A DNA stretch of 64,000 bases. Source: Membranipora membranacea. Taxonomy: Eukaryota > Bryozoa > Gymnolaemata > Cheilostomatida > Membraniporidae. The stretch is taken from the NCBI GenBank assembly GCA_914767715.1, contig OU612068.1:27156001-27220000 (forward strand), read 5' to 3'. Within the stretch, counting starts at the first letter, position 1. Every line of letters starts with the position of its first letter. Both the position numbers and the translations under genes were made by a program. Below, in pieces: positions 26,401 to 40,068 of the stretch. Below the pieces are notes generated by a model that searched no databases, was not told the DNA's origin, and saw only the letters and a list, made by a program, of their open reading frames with translations.

Positions 26401-29400
26401 TTGAATGTGTCCCAATGTGAGTAATTTCAAATTCATCACTTGGTGACCTGATGTTCTGATTTGGAGTTTGGGAAGCAAGAGCATCTGATTTGAAGGAAAA
26501 TAACCTAGGATTTTGTAAATGGCGGACCAAGATGCTATACGTTATCTTTTCAGATGTAATCATTTATGGTCATCTCTTGAGTTGAAGCAGGAGTTTTATG
26601 AGTGAACCAATGAAAATTGAACTAGAGAATTAACACTGTAGTCTATGGAATGAGGTCCAATGATAATTGAAGATAGAAAGTAAATTCCTGCAGGTATTTA
26701 ATGACAACTTCCACATTCTATATTTGAGGGTGCAAGGAACCATATAATTACATACCCTTTGAGTTTTGTTATCTAAGTGAAAGACAACAATCTTGACATC
26801 TCGAATACAGCTACTAGTATTGGTGGATATGTACTCGATTGTTGTGTTGATCATACATCTAGCCACATCCTGTTCTGGATAGTTGAGGTTACCCGTACCA
26901 AGAGCAGGAAATGCAATGGATGTGTGCCCCTCTCTCTCAGCTAGTGTTAGGCAGCTAGATACTACCTTCTGTAACCCCTACAATAAGTAAGGTGACAATT
27001 AATCATAATTGCCTACAAATTGAACGTGAAATTGGAAACTTTAAAAAAAATATTGAAATGAATATCTTTCATTTGTGTTATTAACTAGCATCATTAGGTC
27101 GAGAACTAGTGTATAAGATCCTCCTTGGCTGTCAGTACAGGTAAAGGTTTGCCCAGCATTTTTTTTAAAGTTAACCTATGTAAGCATGATTGATATTCTA
27201 GTATGGTGAGCCTACCTGCAAGTTACCAGAAGCCTTGTATTCGGGAAGACAACAATGTAAAATCTTTTTGCAGGGTGCCATGTTGTATGCATCTGTTGGT
27301 TTGACCTCACCATTCTGGATTGGCTTTAGTGCATTGCAGTCCCGCTGTAACTGAGGCCCAGCTTTTTTCAACATCACGGGGGCAACTTTACCGTTGCTCA
27401 AGTTCATATCTTTTCCAACTGAGTTAACTACGGATTGATCCTGTGTAAAATATTGAAAACAAATGTTAGTGCTACTTTATTACTGGGGGAAGAGGATTGG
27501 ATTTAAACTTGCATTGTCAAGAGATGGCAATTTCCTGGTGAATCTTCTCCAGAAGAAAGGGTGAGTTTCAGGGACAGCGTGGGTAAAATAGAACACCACA
27601 ACACGCACAATGTAAAGCTTAAAGATCTCCTAGCAGGGTTCCATACAAGACAAATTAACAACACCATGTCGTGCGCGAGAGTCTTTTACATCCCTGGTCA
27701 AACTTTCATTGCATTTGAACAATTAGGGGCCCCTTGGCAGCTTCTCAAATACATCAATGTCTATAAGCCGCCTCAAAAACATGCCTCAGTTGATGAAGCC
27801 TTTTGATGATGCGTGTTGTTTCCTCATGATTATATATACCATTAATACTGAATTCCTATTAGCCAATAACTAAGCATAAGTCATGTGACCTATATTATAG
27901 GGTATAATGCCTGGTTAAAATCAGATATAATTTGATTATTTCATTATCCAGAATGTGTTGGTGAGTAACCATGAGTTTGAAATGAGAATACAGACATAAA
28001 TGTTGAGGATTAAATCGACTGATACATCAAAAAATACCAAAGTTTAGTGCAAAATTCAGTTTTTTAATGTGAGTTGATAAGCCATAATGTAACATGACTT
28101 ATGCTTAGTTATTAGTCAATAGGAACTCAGTATTTATGGTATATATAATCATGAGGAAACAACACGCATCATTAAAAGGCTTCATCAGCTGAGGCATGTT
28201 TTTGAGGCGGCTTATAGACATCGATGTATTTGAGAAGCTGCCAAGGGGCCCTATTTGTTCAAATGCAATGAAAGTTTGACCAGGTATGTAAAAGACTCTC
28301 GCACACGACATGGTGTTGCTAATTTATCTTGTATGGAACCCTGCTAGGAGATCTTTAAAAACTCGCATATTGGAATGGAATTTGTAACAGATTTTGAAAT
28401 ATTCGATATCAGTTGGAAAGCATCCCCACACCAACGTAATTTTCAGGAAATGGTCAATAATTTTGTATAAAATAATGAATTACTTAGATTCCCTGGTTGC
28501 TGACGATCATTTCCCTTGCATTGATTTTTTTTCAATGACAACTATACCATGAGGACTGTTCACAAGGAATTAACTACTCTATGCAAACGAGCAATTTACC
28601 TGTCTATCTGTAATATCGCCAGTAATAACTTCCAAACTTGTTCGGCCAAGTATATTCACCATTTTACCACTGACAGAATATTTTGTTACGGTTGAAGATG
28701 CAGCCACTTGTCTTTGTCTGTCATCAGCTAAAAGTATTACATAGCTGTATTAGAATTAGGTGAAAGATTATCACAATTAAACACAATGAAGACCTGTTCT
28801 CGCGGTCACATGGTTAAAACAGAAGGCACAAGCATAAACTTTAAGAGCCATGCCAAGAATGAAAGCACTACTATAGTCTCTTGTCAGCTCTTAACATCTC
28901 ACAAAAGGAAGTCCTTTTGCCATCTCTTTCTAAATCATTTGTTGCAGTGGTCTTAGCTATGTTAAATCATTATTGAAACAATGCAATTTTATAGACAAAA
29001 TTTAAGGCACCTCTTTGGTTTGTTGTGCTTCTGGTCGTGCGTGGACTTTCAACCATACTTCCTGTCCCTGAGCGTAGTTCGCGCTCAAATAATCGCAGGC
29101 TATCCTGTTTGTTGTCAATTAAGACAATCTTTTTGGGAAGTGCCCTCTTCTTGTCGAGACGACGAATCGTTTTCACAATAGTTCTCACCGCCAGATCAAG
29201 AGGAAACCCAAATATACCAGTGCTGATTGGTGGGATGGCAATACTACTAAAGCCTAGGTCTTTCATTTCCATAAAGCAATTTTCGATGCAGTTCTCCAAG
29301 ACGTATACGCCGTCATCAGTGATCTCGTAGTTGGACCATTTCGGGCCAACTGCGTGAATAACTTTCTTGCATGGAAGAGAACCAGCACCAGATGACATCA

Positions 29401-32400
29401 CACCGCCCACCATAAGTCTCCCATGATTTCTTATGTGCCTCCTACATTCTTGCTGGATAGATTGTCCTCCTTAAAGAAATGGTATGTTGAAAACTTTACT
29501 TTACAAGTCGCAGCCGTGTTTTTTTGTGATTATCAAAACTTTACTGATAAATACCAGGAAAGCTCACTTATTCTGTCAATCCCTCTTTAAAACATTGATG
29601 GATTATGGGCAAAGTTTCCGAGGACCAATCTTGATATTGGCTACTGGCATATCATTCGAGCTAGTTTAATACCAAGGTACATCTAATATTGATCATAGCA
29701 AATTAAATTTTTGAGGTGAAATCCTACTGCAAAACCTACCTGCACGAGCTATTGCAGCTGCTGCGCCACCGGCATGTTCCAAATCTTCGTTTGCTGGATT
29801 CACGATTGCGTCACAGGGGATTTCGGTGATATCTCCCATCTGAACGATACATTCGGTGCCACCAGTTGAGAGAATAGTGCGGAAATTAGCATTGTCAAAC
29901 TCTATCCCAGCTGATGTGTCAGAGCTAGCTTCCTCACCACGAATAGCAACCACGCAACTGTATATCTTCTCAACATTGCTGAGAATGTTCTGATTTTCAG
30001 TGATATACTGCACCTTGGCTTGGCTTTTAACCATAAAGTCACCTTTTTTCACGTCATCATGTTCGCTCCGGAGCGCTCTTTTTGTGTCAGCTATGGCATT
30101 CCGTGTTCCAGATATTTTGAGAGTCTCAGGGCTTTCTCCTTGCTTGATCTCAACAGAAAACTCTTTCTCCAAACCCTTAATCTTGCTGTGTCTGAAATTC
30201 CACATGAATGTCACACACTTCCCCTTGCCACAGAATGTCTCTTTTCGAATGACGTTTTGCTCAAAGAAACCCTTGATCTCCTCCAAGACATGGTTTTGAT
30301 GTGCTTTGAGACCAGCAAAATTTAGTTGGTTGCTTTCAACATTCAGTTCGATGAACAGAGGGTTGGCGACAAGTTCCAGCTCCCCTTTCTTATCCTCCCA
30401 GTCCTGCGTAGTGAGAAGATTCAGCTCGAGGTCTTCTAGCACTTTATTCTCAGAGGGATACTGCCCTTCCCACACGACATCAAACAGGCAATCCATTGCT
30501 ATCTTAGACTTTTGTTTAGTCTCAGAGTACGATGATATGGTCTTGTTTGCGACCGTCCATACAGCAGTCACATCTTCTTTGTCTAAAGTGCTCTCCAGTT
30601 TGTCACTAGCAGATTTAGTGTCAAACACTTTCAGAAACAACGGCTTCACGTTCACTTGGCATCGTGATCTTTTCATTTTAGGTAATATGTCCAGCATTCT
30701 GTTTTGGAACTCATCCAAAGCAGCAGGTGTTCCTTCCAGTGTTACTCTCTCATCCTCTTTTTCTGGCTTGATGTCTCTGAGGTTGAATGATGCTTCCATT
30801 TCTTTGAAGAAATTGGTTTTCTCCAGGTACGAAATCTGATAGTCACATACATTTGGGATCGTCATGGGTCGTATGCTTGCATCCTCTTTGATTTTGCTTC
30901 TCTTTTCCTCAATCTCTTTGTTGATCCTAGCTTCGACATTCTCAACTGTATTCCGGTCTCCAATGATCCAAACTCTCTTTTCATCCAGTTGGTGACCAGC
31001 GTCCATCAGAGCCTCAATATTCATTGTTTTTGTCAATTCAGCCATTCTCTCATCAACGTGGCTGAATATCTGCTCCGTGAGAGACTCAGTCTCAAAGATA
31101 GCACAATGCTCTGTTACAAAGTCAGCAACATGTTTATCCAAATGTCGCCAGTTTTGAAGGTATTGCCTAAAACATACATGAAAAGGTGACATGAGAAATT
31201 TCCTTTTGAAGCAATTTGAATTCCATTTGAATTAAATCGAGAGATTATTTATAATATTCTTATTTCAATGTCGTTGGCAGCTTCACTGAGTGGGATACAA
31301 TGGAAGCAATTGAGCTCACCTGTTTCTCTTTTTATCATCGGTCAGTTTCACAGTGATTATCCCATCTGTCGTCAATGTAAAACCCAGATTCGTAATATAT
31401 TCTGCAAGCTTGCTGCCAGCGGGCTTATTCTCATTCATCAAAAAGTCGTCAACTCTTTTGTCGTAGATGAAGTCAGAGAGTTTTGCTGTTTTCTTGTAGA
31501 TGCCAGTTGTGACGTGCAGGCCAAGGAAGTCAGCAAAAAGTGAGAGGTGGGTACAACCGATTAATCGCTGTTGTATGTCCCGCAAATTCACTTTGGCCAA
31601 CACTACAAACAATGTAAAACTGAAACCATTAATATATGAATAGCAGAATATGCTTAATTGAAGACTTAATCGCTGAACCCTCTTTTACTGCTCCGACTCT
31701 CTGAGAGTAGATGGAAGCTTGAAGTTGTATGCCTCAGGACTAAGCCATGCTTATCCAAATACGGCAATCATTATGCAGAACTGTGGTTAGTAGTTTTAAG
31801 CTTAGCCAACCAAAAGTAGAAGTCTATAAAGAGTTAAGTCCCCAAACTATTTTTCTGCTATACAATTTGTATACAATGCATAAAATTTCAAACCTTTTGA
31901 GCCTATCTTGATCTTCCATTTGTCTGGTGTACCCTCAACAGATTCAGCAACTACTTGATAATCTGGACCGGGATCAGCAGTTCCCTTCAGAAATCTTTCA
32001 AGATTTTGCTCAATATTGTCTTTTGAGAGGCCAGATCCTACAGCTAGCAAGTGATCGGGCTTGTTCTCTTGCTGAATTCTCAGGTCTGGACACTCATCAA
32101 GCTCAAACTGGTAACTTTCACGAAGAATCGAAGCAAAATCTATGGGCGAAATAAGGTTACTGGGATAATGAATGTATTGTGAATTTCATTGGGAACAAGT
32201 AAAAGACAGCCAGGTATCAATTATCTTTTTTGATATTGCAGCAGAAATTGGATTTTGGATAGTATTCTCTAATTCTCTTACCATGAAAACTTGATTTGTG
32301 TCGTTCATTTGATGTATATAAATTTATTACAAAAGTTAGCACTAATTATTTACTAGCCAAGGTGTTGGCTGGCTCCAACACATTGGCTAATTATTTACCT

Positions 32401-35400
32401 TTTAACAAAAAAACATTCACATATTAAAGACAAGGTGGAGATCATCATACAGAAACAGAGAGCACCTCACCAATAATCTCAGAGAAGCTGGCGACTGCTC
32501 TTGTCCTAGTCCGGTCAAATGATAAATCACTGACAGTTCTGTCTGACAGTGCAGCAATATATAGCCTGAGCTTCTCAGGGTCTAGATCAGGGGATAATTC
32601 AGATAGCCTTACTCCCATCTCATCATGACAGTCATTTAGTTTTGGAAGTTCAAGCTCCATGTCTAGTTCAGCTCCATTTACCTTAATGGGTTCCCTGGCA
32701 TGCAAATTATATACCCTCTCAGCAACTGGAAAAGAAGTAGCCTCAACAATATAATACCATACTGTAAGGAAATATTCAACCACACTAATCCTATCTCCAA
32801 TAATAATTAATTGCAAAGCACGGGGGGGGGGGGGGGATCAGCAAATATGGATTTTCTATACACCATTGGAAAGCTGCCGAGCTACTGATCGTTAATAGCT
32901 AATCAAAAATGTGATCGGATGACTTTGCGTCATTTTATCAAAGAAATGAGGGCAAAAAGGCTGTTTATAGTAAAGTGGATGGCTATCCTAATTTGACTGC
33001 TAGAAATTTCAAAACAGGGTATATTTATTCTAAGAGATATAGTTCATCCTAATTCTTGGTTGAAAATTATAAAAATTTAGTGGAAAATAGCAAAAATTTG
33101 GCTCTTACTAATTGAATCTATCTCAAATCGTTGCCTAAAGTTTCACATTATATCATCAAATTAAAAAAATCACACACATTATGACGTGACAAAAAAAGCC
33201 CCTTTGGGCTCATAATAATATTGTTTTCAACAAAAAATTAGGATGAACGATATCTCTTAAAACAAATATACCCTGTTTTGAAATTTCTAGCAATCAAATT
33301 AGATCAGCCATCCACTTTACTAAATCAGCCTTTTTGGCCTCATTTCCTTGATAAAATGACGCAATGTCATCCAATCACATTTTTGATGAGCTATTTACGA
33401 TTAGTAGCTCGGCAGATTAACAACGGTGTATAGAAAGTCCATATTTGCTGACCCCCGTGTCTCTACCTTAAGCACATAAAGATGTGGACATAACTTCACA
33501 TTAACATCCAAACTTGCTATTCACTGCCAGGCGATTAGTGCCGCAGGAGTTGCGGGTTCGAGTCCCACTGGGTGAGCTTTCATTGTTGATTGTTCCAGCC
33601 CCCAGCACCCTCAGGTGTATACCTCTCCTGTGTACTTGTCTACTGACTGACTCATGGAAAGACATGTGACAGCATGGAAAGACATGCTGACAAGCTGGAA
33701 AGACAGCTAAACCTACTACAAGGGGTCCCAGCAATGGGCCATGTAAGGCCATTAACCCTAACACGTACGCTGTGTTTCATAGGGTGGCAATGGTGGATTG
33801 GAATGTGCTGTGGGATGAGAGAACACAACTCCGAGTAGTGAATAGAGGGCTATCAAATTAGCGCCATCGACCCATTCTTTTTTGGGGATGGTGAGATGGC
33901 GCAATCGGTTAGCGCGCTTGCTATTCACTGCCAGGCGATTAGTGCCGCAGGAGTTGTGGGTTCGAGTCCCACTGGGTGAGCTTTCATTGTTGATTGTTCC
34001 AGCCCCCAACACCCTCGGGTGTATACCTCTCCAGTAAAAAAATTTTACTCCTTTACTCCACTCTTTGACTGTCAGATTCAAGCTATCAAGTGTTAATTTA
34101 TTCCTAGTCTGAACTTCCCAGCCATACCACTTTGCCACATTTACATATTTTGCAGGCTGCATTTCCCCTAATGCAATAAGCCATTGCGCTCAGTTCAGTC
34201 TTGTAGTACAAAGCTTGATTATTATCGCTCCTTTAATAATATTACCGGTGCTGCATATTGAAGAATACAGGCCACTGTCTCTTCATTATATTTAGAAGGG
34301 CTGCATTCACAATTGACGACCTCACAGGCTGATTTTTACTCTCCAGTGATTAGTTTTGAGATCTTTGGGATTGAAAAGTTTGCCAGATTTGATCTGGCCC
34401 TGAGAAAATGGATTAGAGCTCCAAAACCTTATGTTGAAACCGAAATAATGATGTCAGTAGCCCTGGGCATGGTGATGGCCATGGTTGGTTCATTTCAAAA
34501 CAGCTTCCTTTCAAAATCTAGTGGCCACAGGACGCTCATATTTGAAGAGTACTTCACACACAAATAATTGGCCTTATGATTTGTTCATACCTGATTCATC
34601 TACGTAGACTATTCTCACATTGCCAAATCCAGTCCCTGCTTTACCACTCGGACTGAAAGTCTTGATTTCATCACCACGGGTTCTCTTTCTATCTTGCATC
34701 TTCATCTTCAGAGTGTCCAGGTATACATCAGACAAAGGTGCGTTTCTGATTGTCAATGATGTTGCTAAAGTTGTCTCCTCACTTGGGTCTAAAACAAATT
34801 ATCTTGGCACATCAGTTTGAGCAGTATTATCTGTCCCTTATCGCTAACGAAGTTAGGAGTACCTACTCCAGTAATTTAAATCACCTTTATATGCTGAATA
34901 ATCGCTGCTGGAGGAGGGCTGTAGGTTGAATGTCAAGTTGATAAAATTATTCCACACTGGAAGGAAGCAAGAGCAGCGATAAGCCTCCAATATGCCAAGG
35001 TTCTCGGGGATAATAAAATTGTTTGCATTAAGTAGACAATAGGAAACATAGTACAAATCTATACCTCGGTTGAAGTGGTTAAACTCCTTAAATCCATCTG
35101 GCTTGCATAGCCCTATACCTTGATGATACTCTGCTACCGCAAACTCATACCCAAACTGCTGATGATACTTCCTGCTCAGTATAGCTGCCACCTCTTAAAA
35201 ACAATCAATGCAAAGTGATTAATGTTGTTGCTAAGACGAATTGTTTATGTTCAGGCTATATCAATCAGTATCAATACGCCTACTCTGTAATGAATACAAC
35301 TTTTTAATCATATATTTCTGTCTTAAAGCTATTGCCAAAAAACCAACATAAATTGATTTAATTGTTTTTTTTTCTACAAATATATAAATGAAGACGAAGG

Positions 35401-38400
35401 CTTAACAAAACCACTGTATTTGGAAAAAGTACGACAAACTTACGATTGTCCGATGGGAAAGTCATCGTGAAGAAATTATCGTCATGTTTATCAACTGTGA
35501 TCTTGCCTGGTGACATACTAGGGTTACGGTCGCAGAATTGATTTTTCACAAGAGTCTCGTCAACAGAAACCCCATTCTTTGCTGTGACAAACACTTGGAT
35601 TGAGTTCGATGGCTGAACCTTCATAATAGCCAATGTTTGACCACGAATGTGCAATCCTTCATCAGTTATTTTCCTCTGTAACGCTCTCTCATCTTAAGTA
35701 AGCATAAAAATTATTTTAAACTATTTATTGGCAATGAATAGTACAGTTCATTTCCATGAGTTCAATGTACGCTAGAGAATACTGACATTTTCTTATTCCT
35801 GCTAGTTCAGACAATCATCTACAATATTCTCAAACCACAAAACAGCGCCAGTCTCAAAATTCAAACATTTCTGAGCAATGAATAAAGAGAAATCAAAACC
35901 ATGCTTGGATAGTATAAAGTAACCCTAGGCCTATCCCCTACGAATTGCTCTACAGTTAGCAATATTCTGTAAACCACCTTCTTTGCATCCATGATCATTC
36001 AGTAATTCACTATGTTCACCATGTTTCCATATGTTGATGTAACATCAAGTTTAGGGCTAATCGATACATGGGAATAGCATTTAGGTCAACTTTCGTTCGC
36101 ATTGGTTTGTGTTCCTTCAATCGATTTACAGTAACCATCTTGATTCAGAGCGGCGACGTAGGTGAAGTGGTAGCAACAAAGGCCCAGGTTCAAATCCTGG
36201 CCACAACAGTTCTTTTTGAAGTTTTATTGTCATGGAAATTGTAAGCATTCTTCATTGATCTCGGGAGCGGACAACAGAGCCTGGGACCATAGTGAACATG
36301 CCAGTCAACACAGTATATTATACCTGCTCTACAGACATATTTCACAGGCTTGATGCTGTCAACTTGGCTCCTCATTCAAATATTACATCTATTATATTTG
36401 AACAATCATTACATGTTATTAAGGAACCAGTTTTAAGAATACTGATTATGGCCTGATTATAATTGGGAGGAAAGAGCTGCTCACCTAGTCCTTCGTGAAC
36501 AAGTGGAACTTTCACGACAGCTTTCTCCTCGTCCATAGATAAGTGAATGCTCAAAGGCCACACACCAGTAACAGCTTTCACCCAGTAGAACAAAGTTATC
36601 TCGTTGACATCTAGGAGATTATATATCAGCAGAGTTTCAGTCCCAGTTGGTACATCTCCCCTTCTGTTAGAACCAGCTGTGGATTTAGTTGGGCTCCCCG
36701 TTATCTCCTCTGCTATGGATCCTATAACATCAAAATTACTGATTGACAGTAATTTGAATAATCGCTATGGGAAACCTGCGAAATTCTGATGTCTGTTTCT
36801 CATATATCCCTTCCTTCAATCACAACTTAAGTTATCTTCCATCCAAACATAACGAGACAACTCCCAATCTAAGGTCGTCAGTATGACCTCAAGGAGTTGG
36901 GGAGTTTTGTCCCGAACGCATGACGAATAAAAAATCGATTGAAATTGTGAATGATGACCCACAAAGAAAATTCAAGTCAATTTCAAACTCATTATAAAGA
37001 GCTCATATAAAAAAAGCTCATAATCAGATACTTAGGTTCACTCACCTTGTGGATTGTCAGAATCACTGTCATCGCTACCACTTTCTGAATCTGGATCCTC
37101 ACAACCAACATAAGTGATTTCAACTTTGGCACCGTTTGGCAATACATGATCCCTTATTGATACTAGTTTACTAGCAACTACAACAAGATTTAATTCATTT
37201 ATCTGTGAAGAAAAGAATGATATTGGCTAAGCACAAGTTGACAAACAAATGTGTCCACCGCTTGGGGTCACAAGCAAAAACATTCATGCAGTGTGATTGT
37301 TGGACAATTGATAAAACTATGAGGGTTGTTTGACAATAACCTTGAAGTAGTGTTAAATATTTTAGATTTCAACAACATAAAAACCAAGGAGAGAGTCATT
37401 GATGAAACTAGTAAGGACCAGAACCATTCTGTAAAAAAATATACAAGTGTTAGTTCAGATACAAAATGTGTGTAGACATAGTTACCCTAAAAGAGTAAAT
37501 ATAAGCTAGAGTTTAGTTTAGCTAGTTTGGAGATGACTTAATGTAAGCTAGCGCTAAAATTTAGCTAAACTTTACTCCTCTAAGGTAAAAAAACAAATTA
37601 CTGATGGTGCTAGGATGTTTGAGGTATGCATTGACATTTGCTAGAAAATGCAACCTTTTGCCGTTTTCTGACAGAGACATTACATATACAGCAGATGATA
37701 AATCTACAAACCTGAGTATGTATTCATCTCAAGAAGAGCTTGGTCCTCTGTATGAGCCAAGATTGTGACGTCTGACTTGAAAACCCCATCGGGCCCGAGA
37801 TAAGCATTTACATGCTTGAGTCTGAGTTTCTTGGTGTCAGATTTTTTCATGACAATCTTTTTGTCTACAACCGAAAAAAAACCTGATAGTCGTGATATAA
37901 ATACCAAATTTAGGTATGAAACTGGGGGAGTAAATTATAGACACACCCCTTTGCTTGACTGCCTAAAATTTCTCAATGAAAGAAGTGACACATTGATTTT
38001 GTGGGCGGGGCTTAAGTATCCAACCTTGGCACCCCAAACATCACTGATAAACATTGATACGAATTTATGGATCAACGGTAAAATACATAGCATGCCTATT
38101 TGTGGGGATATGTCATCAGTATAAGACTTTGTATTAAGAACGGTGTAAGGTAATCACTCAAAAGGCCGCTGACAAAAAGCCACTGGTCATAAAGCCATTG
38201 TCCAAAAGGCCGCTGGTAATGAGGACACCATCAGACGTATCAACTGAATTGTTTCCTGGATGCGATTCAAACCTGTATATTTATCTGTTATGCCTATCTC
38301 AGAGTCCGGTTTGTCTTTGAGCAACAGCTGTTTTGACTCAAGAAGACTTGCCACATCATCTAAAATAAAAATTTGAGCCTTGGATACTTGAATCTGGTCG

Positions 38401-40005
38401 GAGCAGCAAGAATAGATCAATGAGTAGGAGATGCTCAAATTAGGGCACTTTACATTGGAATTGAAGTTAATGGGTTCAAATACCGCATCAGATTAACAGA
38501 AACTAGGTTTTTGTGCCACCGGTGTGCTCCAACCTGCCATCAAGCTGAGAGCAACTTGGCACAGGTATAGTGTCATCAACTGCTGCTTAACGGAATGGTT
38601 AATTGATACTGACAAGTTTTGACAAATTTTTTAATCAAGCTAAGTGTCTTATCTTTGCTGGATGTTTAATTCAGAATATCAACAGTCTCAACAGTCAACA
38701 GCCCATTAAGAAAGACCCACCTTCTTGTTTTGTGTCGAATCTGTACACATTCTTAGATTCATCATAGGATTGCTCGAATATAGTTGAAGTCAAACCACCC
38801 TCTGACAAATGGCCGTCAATGAGGGAGTGCAAAACTATAGGATCTGCAGAGAGCTTGCATGTTATCTCTAGATGAGCTAAAACGAATAGTGGTATAATAT
38901 CACCTCAACTGCCAAGTACACTGCGCAGGAAATTATTAGGACCAAATACTGTAGGTAAAATGTCTGACAAACCTCTAGTTTCTGGAAAGAATCTTTGGGA
39001 TATGAATAGAGGGTAAGAACATCTGATCTGAATCCTGCGATTCAGTCAGATATCAAAGCTCTCCGGATTTATTACTTACTCGGATTGGCTTTTGGAGGCG
39101 CTTCATAAAACTCTGCTACACCTTTTCTTCCCATGAATTCTACTTGTCTCTCCCTAGCCATCCTTTCTGCCTCTAGAATCAAATTGGAGATTAGTCTGAA
39201 AAACTAGGACAAGCTACTTCAATGATTTTTAGAGTAACTGTCTTTGTCTGGTCACAGCTGCCATGATATATAATGGATAGATAAAATGATTTGTACTCAA
39301 ATATGAAATACTATACGCAACAACACATGGTTACATGTTCTGCAGTGTTTGCTACTTTCTAAACAAGATATCATGCTCATCCGACTTAAAACAAGACAAC
39401 GAAATACTATTAAAATGTTATGATAATTTATTGATTCGGATATTTGAGTATCTTTTCATAAAGCCACTATATAAAAAAAAAGGTGTCTCAAAATCTCTGA
39501 GTCACATTCAATACAGACATTATTAGAAAATGGTACTGGTATATCCTAAAAAGCTCAATCAATCAATCTGATATGGCTACTATATGATACAGTATGATAT
39601 GACGCTCTTACCTTGAACATCATTGAACTTTATCTGGAAATTCTGATCATCGATGCGCTCTACAGTCCCTTCGATTTTTTCCATCCATTTTTGCAGCATT
39701 ATTTCAGGCAATTTGTCATCCATTGTAATCTTCACAGCTAAGAGTTTATCAATCAGTGTAAACATTCAAATAGTTGCCATCATATTCATGTACTGATGAT
39801 CATGGTGTAAAATACTTGTTAGTATTCAGAAGAATATACCCATGAACTTGATCAACAGTTGATAATGCTTCTCTAGCTATTACCCTTGCATTAACCTGGA
39901 ATAAGTTTCTGTGTATCTGTGTATTGGGCAACCCCTGTCATTTTTGTTTGATTATAACATACATATATATATATATATATATATAAGAAAATCTCAATAA
40001 AAAAC

Positions 40006-40068
<63 letters not shown>

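Larger units (their letters stand above)
22629..28599. other. Larger introns of gene A's macrodomain region
   Basis: The introns here (notably 24173-26140, 26978-27215 and 27441-28599) hold palindromes and a foldback element listed separately. No other gene is seen on either strand. Confidence 0.4.

Noticed and set aside
30000-30839. Plus-strand open frames opposite gene A exon 25
   Set aside because: They are antisense shadows of a conserved KH/macrodomain coding exon.
33885-34000. Functional tRNA gene
   Set aside because: The A-to-B box spacing and the flanks do not give a full cloverleaf with a paired acceptor stem, and the segment is part of a repeated SINE body.
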